Below are positions 36,973-45,155 of a stretch of 64,000 nucleotides of DNA, one piece after another. The first letter of the stretch is position 1; each line of letters begins with the position of its first letter. The notes beneath the pieces were generated by a model. The model was given only the letters and a program-made list of their open reading frames with translations. It had not been told where the DNA came from and made no database searches. The stretch is from the NCBI GenBank assembly GCA_004379165.1, contig NKXK01000025.1, positions 1 to 64,000 of the forward strand. Direction: 5' to 3'. Origin of the DNA: Rhodocyclaceae bacterium (GTDB lineage: Bacteria; Pseudomonadota; Gammaproteobacteria; Burkholderiales; Rhodocyclaceae). The position numbers were made by a program, and so were the translations under genes.

Positions 36973-37692
36973 TCAGCCCTTGACGTGCAGACCGCACTCC
37001 TTGGACTCCGGCGCTTCCCACCACCAGCGGCCGGCGCGGACGTCCTCACCCGGTGAAATCGCCCGGGTGCAGGGGGCACAGCCGATACTGGGGTAGAACT
37101 TCTCGTGCAGCGCGTTGTAGGGCACGTTGTTCTGCTTGATGTAGGTCCAGACTTCCTTCTCGCTCCAGTCGGCGAGCGGGTTGAATTTCTCCAGACCATT
37201 GCCTTCGTCGTATTCGCGTGCCGGCAGACCTTCGCGGGTTGCTGCCTGCTGGGCGCGCAGGCCGGTAATCCAGGCGCGCTTGCCGGCGAGCGCCCGCTTC
37301 AGGGGCTCGACCTTGCGCGCGTAGCAGCACGCCTTGCGCAGCGTGACCGACTCGTAGAAGGCGTTGATGCCGTGGTTGCGGACGTAGGACTCGACTTCCT
37401 CGGAATGCGGGAAATAGACTTTGAGCTTGACGCCGTAGTGCTTGTCGACGGCAGCCATCAGGTCATAGGTTTCGGCCGGAAGGCGGCCAGTATCGAGGCT
37501 GAAGACGGTGATCGCCAGCTTGTGCGTGAGGATCAGGTCGGTGAGGACCATGTCTTCGGCGCCGAGGCTGTTGGCAAATACAACGGGCGAGAAATCGCGG
37601 GCGATTTCGGACAGCAACTGGCGGGCCGCGGTGACCTTTGTGGCAACGCTGGCGGTCAGTTCCGGAGTGATATTAAGCAGGTTCGGATTCAT
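36973..37692 (-). CDS. cysH: Adenylyl-sulfate (APS) reductase, Fe-S type CysH
   Basis: A 239-aa thioredoxin-dependent reductase giving sulfite and AMP from APS. The PP-loop-like SLGAEDMVL and SLDTGRLPAETY bind the nucleotide. The pairs CC in KACCYARK and CxxC in GCAPCTRA are the ligands of the [4Fe-4S] cluster that marks APS rather than PAPS reductases. ECGLH near the end holds the catalytic Cys. It is the last gene of tauE-cysI-DUF934-cysH; 18 bases separate it from DUF934. Confidence 0.95.
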   Translation of the reverse strand: MNPNLLNITPELTASVATKVTAARQLLSEIARDFSPVVFANSLGAEDMVLTDLILTHKLAITVFSLDTGRLPAETYDLMAAVDKHYGVKLKVYFPHSEEVESYVRNHGINAFYESVTLRKACCYARKVEPLKRALAGKRAWITGLRAQQAATREGLPAREYDEGNGLEKFNPLADWSEKEVWTYIKQNNVPYNALHEKFYPSIGCAPCTRAISPGEDVRAGRWWWEAPESKECGLHVKG

Positions 37693-37710
37693 TCGCAGGT
37701 TTCAGTCGAT

Positions 37711-38220
37711 TCAGGCACGACGGCGGAAGGCGGGTTGGGGCTGGGTAGTGGCGCCCTGGTAGGCATCCCCAAAGACGGTGAACGCCAAATCGATTGCGTA
37801 CTCGGCATTCTTGCCGTCCTTCAGTGCAAAGCTGTCGAAGCCGACGCGCTTCATGAAGAACAGCTGGTCGTGCAGGACGTCACCGACGGCACGCAGTTCG
37901 CCCTGGTAGTGGTAACGCTGACGGAGCAGGCTGGCGGTCGAGTAGCCACGGCCATCGACAAACTTCGGGAAATTGACTGCGATGACGATGAAGTAATCGA
38001 GGTCGCCGGCGACATCCTCGACGCGATTGTCCGGCTGCAGCAGCAGGCCGATGCGTTTGTGGCAGGAGATGATTTCGGTCTTGCGTGCCTGCCAGACAGC
38101 GAGCGGGAAAATGACATCGCCGGCCGGCAGGGCCACGGAGTCGGCGGTTTCGCCTTCGTTGAGGGCGAGGGTTAACCAGCTGTCACCGCTGACGGCGTTG
38201 TGCTTGATCAGTTGCGGCAT
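37711..38220 (-). CDS. DUF934 family protein of the sulfite reduction operon
   Basis: A 169-aa protein with the DUF934 features: an early W-L-T-L segment, VIFPLAVWQARK, then FPKFVDGRGYSTASLLR and GELRAVGDVLHDQLFFMKRVGFDSF. The family is found beside cysI and cysH in proteobacteria and is thought to help sulfite reduction, perhaps as a redox partner or assembly factor; that role is unproven. Its start overlaps the cysI stop region by one base (stop/start coupling). Confidence 0.85.
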   Translation of the reverse strand: MPQLIKHNAVSGDSWLTLALNEGETADSVALPAGDVIFPLAVWQARKTEIISCHKRIGLLLQPDNRVEDVAGDLDYFIVIAVNFPKFVDGRGYSTASLLRQRYHYQGELRAVGDVLHDQLFFMKRVGFDSFALKDGKNAEYAIDLAFTVFGDAYQGATTQPQPAFRRRA

Positions 38221-39893
38221 TATGCGGCCTCCTTCTGAGCGGTCTTGGCCTTGCCGTGGGCGCGGCCTTCATATACGCGGTTCTTGAACGGGTCGATGCC
38301 GATGCGATCGAAGGTGTCGAGGAAGCGTTCGTCGGCGTGACGGTTCTCCAGGTAAACCTTGATGATCTTTTCGACGACGTCCGGCATTTCCTGTGCGGAG
38401 AACGACGGGCCGATGACTTTCCCGAGCTTGGCATCGTTGCCCTGGCGACCGCCCAGCGTGACCTGGTAGAACTCGTCGTTGTTCTTGTCCACCCCGAGTA
38501 CGCCGATGTGGCCGACGTGGTGGTGGCCGCAGGCGTTCATGCAGCCGGAGATGTTGAGGTCGATTTCGCCGATGTCGAAGAGGTAGTCGAGGTCGTCGAA
38601 GCGTTGCTGGATGGCGTTGGCGATGGGGATGGACTTGGCATTGGCCAGGTCGCAGAAATCGCCACCCGGGCAGCAGATGATGCCGGTGAGCAAGCCGATG
38701 TTCGGCGTCGCCAGCTTGGCCGCAACCGCCTTTTGCCAAATGGCATGCAGGTCACTTTCCTTGACGTCGGCGAGGATGATGTTCTGCTCGTGACTGATGC
38801 GCAGTTCGCCGAAGCTGTACTGGTCGGCGAGGTCGGCAACGGCTTCCATCTGGGCCGAGGTAATGTCGCCCGGGGCGATGCCGTGCTGCTTGAGCGAGAG
38901 CGTCACAGCGCGGTAGCCGGCAACCTTGTGGGCATGCGTGTTGCGTTCCAGCCAGCGCTGGAAGGCCTTGTCGGCGGGCAGTTCGACGGCGCCGACAGAC
39001 TCGTAGGCCGGTGCGGTGAAGTGGGTGGCGACACGGTCGTATTCGGCTTGGGTGATGGTCATCGGACCGCCCTTGCCGTGCGCCCATTCGGCCTCGACCT
39101 GTTCGCGGAATGCCTCGATGCCGAGCGCCTGGACGAGGATCTTGATGCGGGCCTTGTAGGCGTTGTCGCGCCGGCCATAGCGGTTATACACACGCAGGAT
39201 GGCCTCGCAGTAGGAGAGGATGTCCTGCCAGGGCAGGAAGTCGCGGATCACTTCGCCGCGGATCGGCGTCCGGCCGAGGCCGCCGCCGACGATGACGGTG
39301 AAGCCGACCTGGCCATCCTCCTGCTTCAGGTGCAGGCCGATGTCGTGGAACCAGGTGACCGCGCGGTCTTCCTGTGTGCCGGAGATCGCGATCTTGAACT
39401 TGCGCGGCAGGAAGGCGAATTCCGGATGGAAGGTCGTCCATTGACGCATGATCTCGGCCAGCGGGCGCGGGTCGATGATCTCGTCGGAGGCGACACCGGC
39501 GAACTGGTCGGTAGTGATGTTGCGCAGGCAGTTGCCGGAGGTCTGGATGGCGTGCATCTCGACTTCGGCCAGCTCGGCGAGGATTTCCGGCACATCCTCG
39601 ATCTTTGGCCAGTTCAGCTGCAGATTGTGGCGGGTCGTGAAGTGGCCGTAACCGCGGTCGTATTTGCGGGCGACGTGGGCCAGCGTGCGTATCTGGGCCG
39701 CGTTCATCATGCCGTAGGGCACGGCGATACGGAACATCGGCGCATGGCGCTGGATGTAGAGGCCGTTCTGCAGCCGCAGCGGGCGGAACTCATCGTCGGT
39801 CAGTTCGCCGGCTTTCCAGCGGCGGACCTGATCTCGGAACTGGGCGACGCGCTCGTTGATCAGCTGGCGGTCAATGGCATCGTATTTGTACAT
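38220..39893 (-). CDS. cysI: Sulfite (or nitrite/sulfite) reductase hemoprotein
   Basis: A 557-aa siroheme [4Fe-4S] enzyme that reduces sulfite to sulfide. Cluster-binding Cys lie in CCPGGDFCDL and the following NISGCMNACGHHHVGHIG. N-terminal substrate and siroheme segments include GYGHFTTRHNLQLNW and TSGNCLRNITTD. It resembles the group called CysI or ferredoxin-type reductase in betaproteobacteria. No cysJ flavoprotein is in the window, so electrons may come from ferredoxin, for example via Fpr (inference). It follows tauE by 30 bases. Confidence 0.92.
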   Translation of the reverse strand: MYKYDAIDRQLINERVAQFRDQVRRWKAGELTDDEFRPLRLQNGLYIQRHAPMFRIAVPYGMMNAAQIRTLAHVARKYDRGYGHFTTRHNLQLNWPKIEDVPEILAELAEVEMHAIQTSGNCLRNITTDQFAGVASDEIIDPRPLAEIMRQWTTFHPEFAFLPRKFKIAISGTQEDRAVTWFHDIGLHLKQEDGQVGFTVIVGGGLGRTPIRGEVIRDFLPWQDILSYCEAILRVYNRYGRRDNAYKARIKILVQALGIEAFREQVEAEWAHGKGGPMTITQAEYDRVATHFTAPAYESVGAVELPADKAFQRWLERNTHAHKVAGYRAVTLSLKQHGIAPGDITSAQMEAVADLADQYSFGELRISHEQNIILADVKESDLHAIWQKAVAAKLATPNIGLLTGIICCPGGDFCDLANAKSIPIANAIQQRFDDLDYLFDIGEIDLNISGCMNACGHHHVGHIGVLGVDKNNDEFYQVTLGGRQGNDAKLGKVIGPSFSAQEMPDVVEKIIKVYLENRHADERFLDTFDRIGIDPFKNRVYEGRAHGKAKTAQKEAA

Positions 39894-39923
39894 GGCGTTC
39901 TCTTGGGGTGAGTTCGAGGGCGG

Positions 39924-40700
39924 TCAGGCAAAGACCAGCTTGCTGCCGATCAGGACCAGCATGGAGGCCAGGATGCGGCGCAGGATGTGTTCGGGAACCT
40001 TGGCAGAAAGGTGGCTGCCGATCCAGATGCCGGGCAGCGAGCCGAGTAGCAGGGCTCCGAGCAGTGCCCAGTCGACACTGCCGAGCAGCCAGTGGCCCAG
40101 ACCGGCAACCAGCGTCAGCGGCACGGCGTGAGCGACGTCGGAGCCGACGATGCGAACCGACGACAGCTTGGGATAAAGGAAGAACAGCGCGGCAACGCCC
40201 AGCGCCCCGGCACCGACGGAGGAAATGGTGACCAGTACGCCAAGCAGGGCACCGACGGCCACCGTGATGGCCGGCAGGTAGCGTTGGCGGAGCGGCGAAT
40301 CATCATGTTTTTCGGCATAAGCGCGGATCTTGCGGCCGAAGAGGATGGCAATGGCGGTTAGCAGCAATGCAAAACCGAGGCCATGGGCGACGATGGCACC
40401 GATGGTGTTGCTGCCCTTGGGGAGTTGCGAGAGGACCCAGATGGTGATGGCGGCGGCCGGGATGCTGCCGGCCGCGAGGCGGCCGGTGACGGCCCAGTCG
40501 ATGTGCCCCTTTCGGCCATGGGCGACCGTGCCCCCGGCCTTGGTCAGCGCCGCGTAGAGCAGGTCGGTGCCGACGGCGGTGGCCGGATGCACGCCGAACA
40601 GCAGGACGAGCAGAGGCGTCATCAGCGATCCGCCGCCAACGCCGGTCAGGCCGACGATGGCGCCGACGGCAAAGCCGGAAAGGGTGTAGAGATAGTCCAT
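39924..40700 (-). CDS. TauE/SafE family sulfite exporter-like permease
   Basis: A 258-aa protein with about eight hydrophobic segments and the TauE/SafE repeat pattern: GAIVGLTGVGGGSLMTPLL in the first half and GALLGVLVTISSVGAGALG in the second. Members carry sulfite, sulfate or organosulfur anions. As the first gene of the cysI-DUF934-cysH operon, it is likely to import sulfate or to export excess sulfite; the direction is not shown. It is divergent from cysB. Confidence 0.88.
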   Translation of the reverse strand: MDYLYTLSGFAVGAIVGLTGVGGGSLMTPLLVLLFGVHPATAVGTDLLYAALTKAGGTVAHGRKGHIDWAVTGRLAAGSIPAAAITIWVLSQLPKGSNTIGAIVAHGLGFALLLTAIAILFGRKIRAYAEKHDDSPLRQRYLPAITVAVGALLGVLVTISSVGAGALGVAALFFLYPKLSSVRIVGSDVAHAVPLTLVAGLGHWLLGSVDWALLGALLLGSLPGIWIGSHLSAKVPEHILRRILASMLVLIGSKLVFA

Positions 40701-40783
40701 GGGCGCGCATCGTAGCAGTGCCCATTTGAATCAAAAAGAATATTGGGTTAGATTGTTATATCGATTGATTATTAAGCTTGGTC
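40701..40783. promoter_or_regulatory. Divergent tauE/cysB control region
   Basis: An 83-base AT-rich spacer between the tauE and cysB starts, with repeated GATT/AATC half-sites (GAATCAAAAAG, TTAGATTGTTATATCGATTG). It should hold both promoters and the CysB site for the operon and for its own control. No single perfect dyad stands out. Confidence 0.45.
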
Positions 40784-41725
40784 ATGAAACTCCAGCAACT
40801 CCGTTACATCGTTGAAATCGACCGTCAAGGACTCAACGTGTCGGAGGCGGCCGAGTCGCTTTATACCTCGCAGCCCGGTATTTCAAAGCAGGTGAAGCTG
40901 CTGGAGGATGAGCTGGGCATCGCGATTTTCGAGCGGAGCGGTAAGCGTTTTACCGGCGTCACCGAGCCGGGCAAGGTGGTGCTGCGGATTGCCGAGCGCA
41001 TCCTGAGCGAGGCCGAGAACCTGAAACGGGCGAGTGCAGAGTTTGCCACCGGCGCGACCGGCCGTCTGGTACTGGCAGCGACGCATACGCAGGCGCGCTA
41101 TGCGCTGCCGGTGGTGGTTCGCGATTTCATCAGCAAGCATCCGGACGTCAAGCTGGAGATGCATCAGGGCAGCCCGACGCAGATTGCCGAGTGGGTGGTG
41201 ACCGGCGAGGCAGATATCGGCATCGCCACCGAGGCGCTTGACCAGTATCCGCAACTGGTGACGCTGCCGGTGCGGCAGTGGAGCCATTGCGTGATCGCGC
41301 CGGAGGGGCACCCGATCACGCGCTCGCAGCCGCTGGCGTTGGCCGAACTGGCGAAATGGCCGTTGATCACCTATGACACGGCTTTTACCGGCCGCTCGCG
41401 GATCAACCACGCCTTCGAGCGGCTGGGGGCGGCGCCCAATATCGCACTGACCGCGCTCGATGCCGATGTGATCAAGACCTATGTCAGCCTCGGGCTGGGG
41501 CTGGGCATCATTTCGGCACTGGCCTTCGACCCGCAGCGAGATAGCGGGCTGGTCGCCGTCGATGCCTCGCATCTCTTTGAATCAAACACGACGCGCCTCG
41601 CCATCCGGCGCGGCAGCTATCTGCGCCGCTACGACTACGCGATGATCGAGTTGTTTGCGCCCCACCTGACACGGCGGGTTGTGGAAATGGCGTTGAGCGG
41701 CGGCGGTGCCGAGTACCAACTCTAG
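40784..41725 (+). CDS. cysB: LysR-family regulator of sulfur assimilation CysB
   Basis: A 313-aa regulator. It starts MKLQQLRYIVEIDRQGLNVSEAAESLYTSQPGISKQ, here cited only for its CysB-type wing-helix, with FERSGKRFTGVTEPG after it. The ligand part has T-H-T-Q-A-R-Y and G-S-P-T-Q-I, the sulfate/O-acetylserine pocket of CysB and Cbl. It activates cys genes under sulfur limitation with O- or N-acetylserine. The divergent placement next to tauE-cysI-cysH supports the role. A TTG at 40778 is in frame, but the ATG is preferred. Confidence 0.94.
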   Translation: MKLQQLRYIVEIDRQGLNVSEAAESLYTSQPGISKQVKLLEDELGIAIFERSGKRFTGVTEPGKVVLRIAERILSEAENLKRASAEFATGATGRLVLAATHTQARYALPVVVRDFISKHPDVKLEMHQGSPTQIAEWVVTGEADIGIATEALDQYPQLVTLPVRQWSHCVIAPEGHPITRSQPLALAELAKWPLITYDTAFTGRSRINHAFERLGAAPNIALTALDADVIKTYVSLGLGLGIISALAFDPQRDSGLVAVDASHLFESNTTRLAIRRGSYLRRYDYAMIELFAPHLTRRVVEMALSGGGAEYQL

Positions 41726-41727
41726 GG

Positions 41728-41778
41728 CGTCTGCGGTCGACCCGAAAATCGGGCGAAAATCAGGGTTCACCGCAGACG
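41728..41778. repeat. Dispersed TGCGGT motif forming a hairpin between cysB and nosD
   Basis: Arms CGTCTGCGGT and ACCGCAGACG (10 bp, perfect) enclose CGACCCGAAAATC and GGGCGAAAATCAGGG. One full motif copy on the plus strand is closed by an inverted second core. It lies between two convergent stop codons (41725 and 41786) and could end transcription both ways. Confidence 0.75.
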
Positions 41779-41785
41779 GTGAGGC

Positions 41786-43039
41786 TCAGCGTGGCGGTGC
41801 CATGCGCGGTGCAGTGTCACGCAGGATCAGCGACGGCGCCGAAAAGGGGGCGAGGCGTTCGAGGAAGTCGAGCAGTTCGAGCACCGGCGAGTTGCGGAAG
41901 AACTTGGCAGTCGGGATTTCCAGCCACAGCCGGTCGGCAAAGGCCAGCAGATCGTAGGGTTGATCACCGAAACCGTCGTGGTTCCGATCAAAGCCTTCGT
42001 AGGTGTCCCAGTAATTGCCCCACCAGATGTCGTTCATCGGGTCGCCGTCGCCAATGATCGATACCGGCCACAGATTGCTGCGGAAGGTATTGTTCACCGC
42101 CATGTGCCCGCCCTTGGGGCCATAGAAATAGATGCCGGTGATGTTGTGCGCGATCACATTGCGAATGAAAACGACCCGGTTCAGCGGGTTCATGGCCGAG
42201 TCGGCCATGATGCCGTGGGCGCAATGGACGATTTCATTGTCGATGACCAGTGCCGCCGAGGTTTCCTTGAGCGCGACACCGGTGCCGGAGGCATCCATCG
42301 CATGCAGGATGCGGTTGCCGCGGATAATCAGGCCGTCAGAGTTGAGGGCGATGATGCCGGTCGAGTTGCGTTCAAGGTGATTGCCTTCGATCAGGCTGCG
42401 ATGCGAAAACAACAGGTTGAAAGCACGTCGGCTGTCGACGATGTGATTGCGCAGATAGCGGTTGAACGGCGAGTTGGAGACGGTGATGTCGCGAATCTGG
42501 GCGATATCGTTATCCTCGATGCGGTTGCCGGTGCTGTACCACAGGCGCAGGCCATCGCCGCGGTCGGCGGCGTCGCCTTTGATCGAGCGGATGCGATTGC
42601 GGCGGATGATGCTGTCGTTAACCTTGTGCAGCGACATGCCGAACAGCACGTCGTCGATCCGGTTGTCTTCGATCAGCAGTTCGCGGCCTTCGGCCATCAG
42701 GCCGCCGTCGAGGGCGTCGTGCGAATCGCCGCTGCCGCGCAGGTGCAGACCACGCAGCGTGACGCGGTCGGCTTTTACCGTGAGTACCGTGCCGTGGCCA
42801 CCGGCGTCGATGACGACCTGTCCGCCGCCCTCCAGCGTCACTGGCTTGCTGATCACGGCTGGGCCGCTATAGTTGCCGGGGGGCAGGCGCAGTACGCTAC
42901 CTGCCTGCGCGGTGTCGAGCCAGGGCTGCAGTGGCTGGCTGGCGAGGCCGACGGCAGGCAGCGTCAGCAGCGCAAGTAGCGAAGCGAATGTGAGTGGAGG
43001 GAGAGAGGCCGCGCGGGGCAGGAGCAGGCGAAGATCCAT
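41786..43039 (-). CDS. nosD: NosD-like periplasmic right-handed beta-helix protein
   Basis: A 417-aa protein with a signal peptide (about 10-33) and many N-x-I/G-I-x-L-x-x-S type beta-helix turns. The NosD end is present: F-Y-G-P-K-G-G, then IWWGNYWDTYEGFDRNHDGFGDQPYD. In nos clusters NosD works with the NosFY ABC transporter to mature the copper centre of N2O reductase. No nosZ, nosR, nosF or nosY is in this window, so it is a lone copy, either split from its cluster or with another role. The ATG at 43039 is preferred to the GTG at 43057. Confidence 0.85.
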   Translation of the reverse strand: MDLRLLLPRAASLPPLTFASLLALLTLPAVGLASQPLQPWLDTAQAGSVLRLPPGNYSGPAVISKPVTLEGGGQVVIDAGGHGTVLTVKADRVTLRGLHLRGSGDSHDALDGGLMAEGRELLIEDNRIDDVLFGMSLHKVNDSIIRRNRIRSIKGDAADRGDGLRLWYSTGNRIEDNDIAQIRDITVSNSPFNRYLRNHIVDSRRAFNLLFSHRSLIEGNHLERNSTGIIALNSDGLIIRGNRILHAMDASGTGVALKETSAALVIDNEIVHCAHGIMADSAMNPLNRVVFIRNVIAHNITGIYFYGPKGGHMAVNNTFRSNLWPVSIIGDGDPMNDIWWGNYWDTYEGFDRNHDGFGDQPYDLLAFADRLWLEIPTAKFFRNSPVLELLDFLERLAPFSAPSLILRDTAPRMAPPR

Positions 43040-43129
43040 CTTCGTGCATTGAGCCACGGCAGGCCGCAGGCGGCATGAACCTGGATCAAGTTTTTCGCGA
43101 AGGGTACGTGGGCCCTGCCATCGCTGCTT

Positions 43130-44446
43130 CTATTCCCAGTGTTCGGTCACTTCGCTGGCCCAGGCCGTGGCGGCAAGCAGGGCACGGTTGACGCGGGTGG
43201 CGTCGATGCCGGCAGTAGCGGCAGTGTCGGCCATCGCAGTCAGGTGGAAAGCATCGGCAGCCTCGGCGACTGCCAGCAGCGGCGCATAGGGGCCACTGCG
43301 CGCGATCAGGGCGTCGCGCACGCCGGGGGCCAGTGGCATGTCACCCAGCGCCTCGGCCATCGGCCGGCGCAGCAGGCGGTCGAGGCAGGAGAAGATGCCG
43401 GTCAGGAACAGGGAATCGGTGGCCTGGCCAGGGAAGCAGCTTTCGCCGAGAACTTCCATCAGCCGGCCGCGGGTCAATGCACTTTCGACCAGCAGCCAGT
43501 CGCCGAAGTCGGGTTCGCGAACCGAAAAAAGCAGTACCGCCAGCCAGCGGGTCAGGCGCTGGCGGCCGAGGATGATCAGGGCCTGGCTCAGCGAGTCGAT
43601 CGGATGATTGAGGCCGAGCGCTGGGGAGTTGAGGTAGCGCAGGATGCGGAAGGCGAGCAGCGGGTCCTGCTTCATCGCCTCGGCAATCTCGGCGTTCTCC
43701 GCATCGCCCTGTACCAGCCGCATCAGGTGCAATAGCAGCACCTTGTTCGGATCGCTGCCGGCGTCTTCCTTGCGCGGCGGGGCGCTAGCGGCGAAGGGGC
43801 CGTGGAAGTACTCGAAGTGCCACTGGTGGCAGAGGCGATGGTCATCCAGCGTTTCGATGTCGCTGCCGAAAAGCAACACCGGCTTCTGCTTTTCGCCGGC
43901 GCGGATGGCGGCGGAAAAGTCGCGGACGGTAATGCCGTCGCTGGCGGCGACATTCAGCGCGGCCAGGTCGCTGCGGGCGATCAAGGCGGCAAAGGCCGGG
44001 TGGCGGGGGTTGCGGAACAGCCCCAGGCGCAGGCCGCGGCCATGCAATTCATCAAAGCGGCTGACCAGTGGCTGCGGGTCGCAGTCAACATCCAGATCGA
44101 TCAGCAGCGCGGTATTGGCAGGTCGCAGGCGGTCGATGGCGGGTAGGTTGAGGCTGCGGGCAGCGATGGGTATGAAGACCTGGCCGGTATTCCAGGCATC
44201 GGTGCTGGCATTCAGCGTGTCGAGCAGCGCCTGGTCGCACTGGCGCCGGCTGTGCGATGGCTCGTAGTGGAACTGCAGCGAAAAGAGGTGGCCAGCCAGC
44301 CGGTTGCGTCGGTCGAAAACCACTTCGCGCTGGAGGAAGGCGTCCGGCAACGCCGGTTCGAGGGGCGCCGAGGTTAAGCTACTGGACTTGGCCATTTTGG
44401 CCGGTGCCGGATCACCGGAAAAGAGTTTCCTCAGGCTTTCGAACAT
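43130..44446 (-). CDS. EAL-like/HDOD signalling protein (YuxH/CdgJ type)
   Basis: A 438-aa protein. Residues 30-220 are a degenerate EAL-like domain beginning FLQREVVFDRRNRLAGHLF; no E-A-L motif is visible, so no phosphodiesterase activity is expected. Residues 240-430 are HDOD: LLLHLMRLVQGDAENAEIAEAM, then FRILRYLNSPALGL and SLSQALIILGRQRL. Such proteins tune c-di-GMP-linked behaviour such as motility. The start at 44446 is used; the longer frame to 44506 runs through a terminator hairpin. Confidence 0.82.
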   Translation of the reverse strand: MFESLRKLFSGDPAPAKMAKSSSLTSAPLEPALPDAFLQREVVFDRRNRLAGHLFSLQFHYEPSHSRRQCDQALLDTLNASTDAWNTGQVFIPIAARSLNLPAIDRLRPANTALLIDLDVDCDPQPLVSRFDELHGRGLRLGLFRNPRHPAFAALIARSDLAALNVAASDGITVRDFSAAIRAGEKQKPVLLFGSDIETLDDHRLCHQWHFEYFHGPFAASAPPRKEDAGSDPNKVLLLHLMRLVQGDAENAEIAEAMKQDPLLAFRILRYLNSPALGLNHPIDSLSQALIILGRQRLTRWLAVLLFSVREPDFGDWLLVESALTRGRLMEVLGESCFPGQATDSLFLTGIFSCLDRLLRRPMAEALGDMPLAPGVRDALIARSGPYAPLLAVAEAADAFHLTAMADTAATAGIDATRVNRALLAATAWASEVTEHWE

Positions 44447-44453
44447 CGCTTCC

Positions 44454-44484
44454 CCAAAAAAATGCCCACCGCAGGGTGGACATT
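44454..44484 (-). terminator. Rho-independent terminator, probably originally of ppiC
   Basis: On the minus strand, TGTCCACC-CTGC-GGTGGGCA is followed by seven T. The next minus-strand gene upstream is ppiC, whose stop lies about 670 bases away because the intron-like element sits between. Confidence 0.7.
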
Positions 44485-44487
44485 GTC

Positions 44488-45144
44488 CCATGGGGGCACC
44501 CAGCATGGGCGCACTCCTGCGGGTGCAAGTCCCGCCGTAAGTTGATCACAGCGAACGAAGAGAAGCGCAACTGCATGAGGGTGACCGAGTGTGGGAAGGA
44601 AGCGTGGAGCATAAACTGCGAGCCGATGGACACCTCGGTCCCCCCTTGTGGGGGAAGAACCGGACAGAAGGCGTTGCCGAGCAGGGCGAGCGGGCAAAGA
44701 ACCGCGAAGCTCTCGTGATCAAGGCGAAGTGGCGTAGATCCGGCGGTTGTGCAGAGAAGGAGTGCGATCTTACCTGGGGAGATCTCGCCTTGTGCCTGAA
44801 AGGGCGACGCTGTGAAGCGGAGCGAGAAGTCATAGCAGAGGCCATAGTAGCTGCCACTTTGGGGCGAAGGGCCGAAGGAATGGGAGGAGTAGCTACCGAG
44901 TTATCGAGAGCGGGGAGTCTCAGATGTTCACTAACCTGAAGCTCGCCATATGCCCAGCGAGGGTGAAGCCCTCAATGGCCAGGCAGCGAGATAACCAATC
45001 TTGCCGAACTCGAACTGGCGAAACCGGGAGTGTGCGGGAGGGTTTGCCTATACGCCACCTCAACCATTGCAACCGCCCGGTGCGGACCCGCATGCCGGGT
45101 GCTGTGGGAGGGGTGCAGCCTATATGGCTGCCCCCTATCCCGAT
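44488..45144 (+). mobile_element. Group II intron remnant without its reverse transcriptase
   Basis: The 5' part has GCATGGGCGCACTCCTGCGG and GTGCAAGTCCCGCC, typical of group II domain I. The 3' part has the domain V hairpin CGGTGCGGACCCGCATGCCG with GGGTG after it. It closes with a GGGGTGCAGCC/GGCTGCCCCC stem (domain VI) and ends CTATCCCGAT. A full intron with its maturase gene would be about 2 kb or more; here about 650 bases remain with no long reading frame. Borders are approximate. This fills the 709-base gap between the EAL-like/HDOD gene and ppiC. Confidence 0.78.
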
Positions 45145-45155
45145 GCAGCAATGGC

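Noticed and set aside
38256-39911. Open frame of 551 codons on the plus strand
   Set aside because: Antisense shadow of cysI, low-complexity Val/Asp/Gly-rich; cysI is complete with all cluster ligands.
44447-44506. Longer N-terminus for the EAL-like/HDOD gene
   Set aside because: The extra 20 codons run through the terminator hairpin and its T7 tail; the ATG at 44446 gives the family start.
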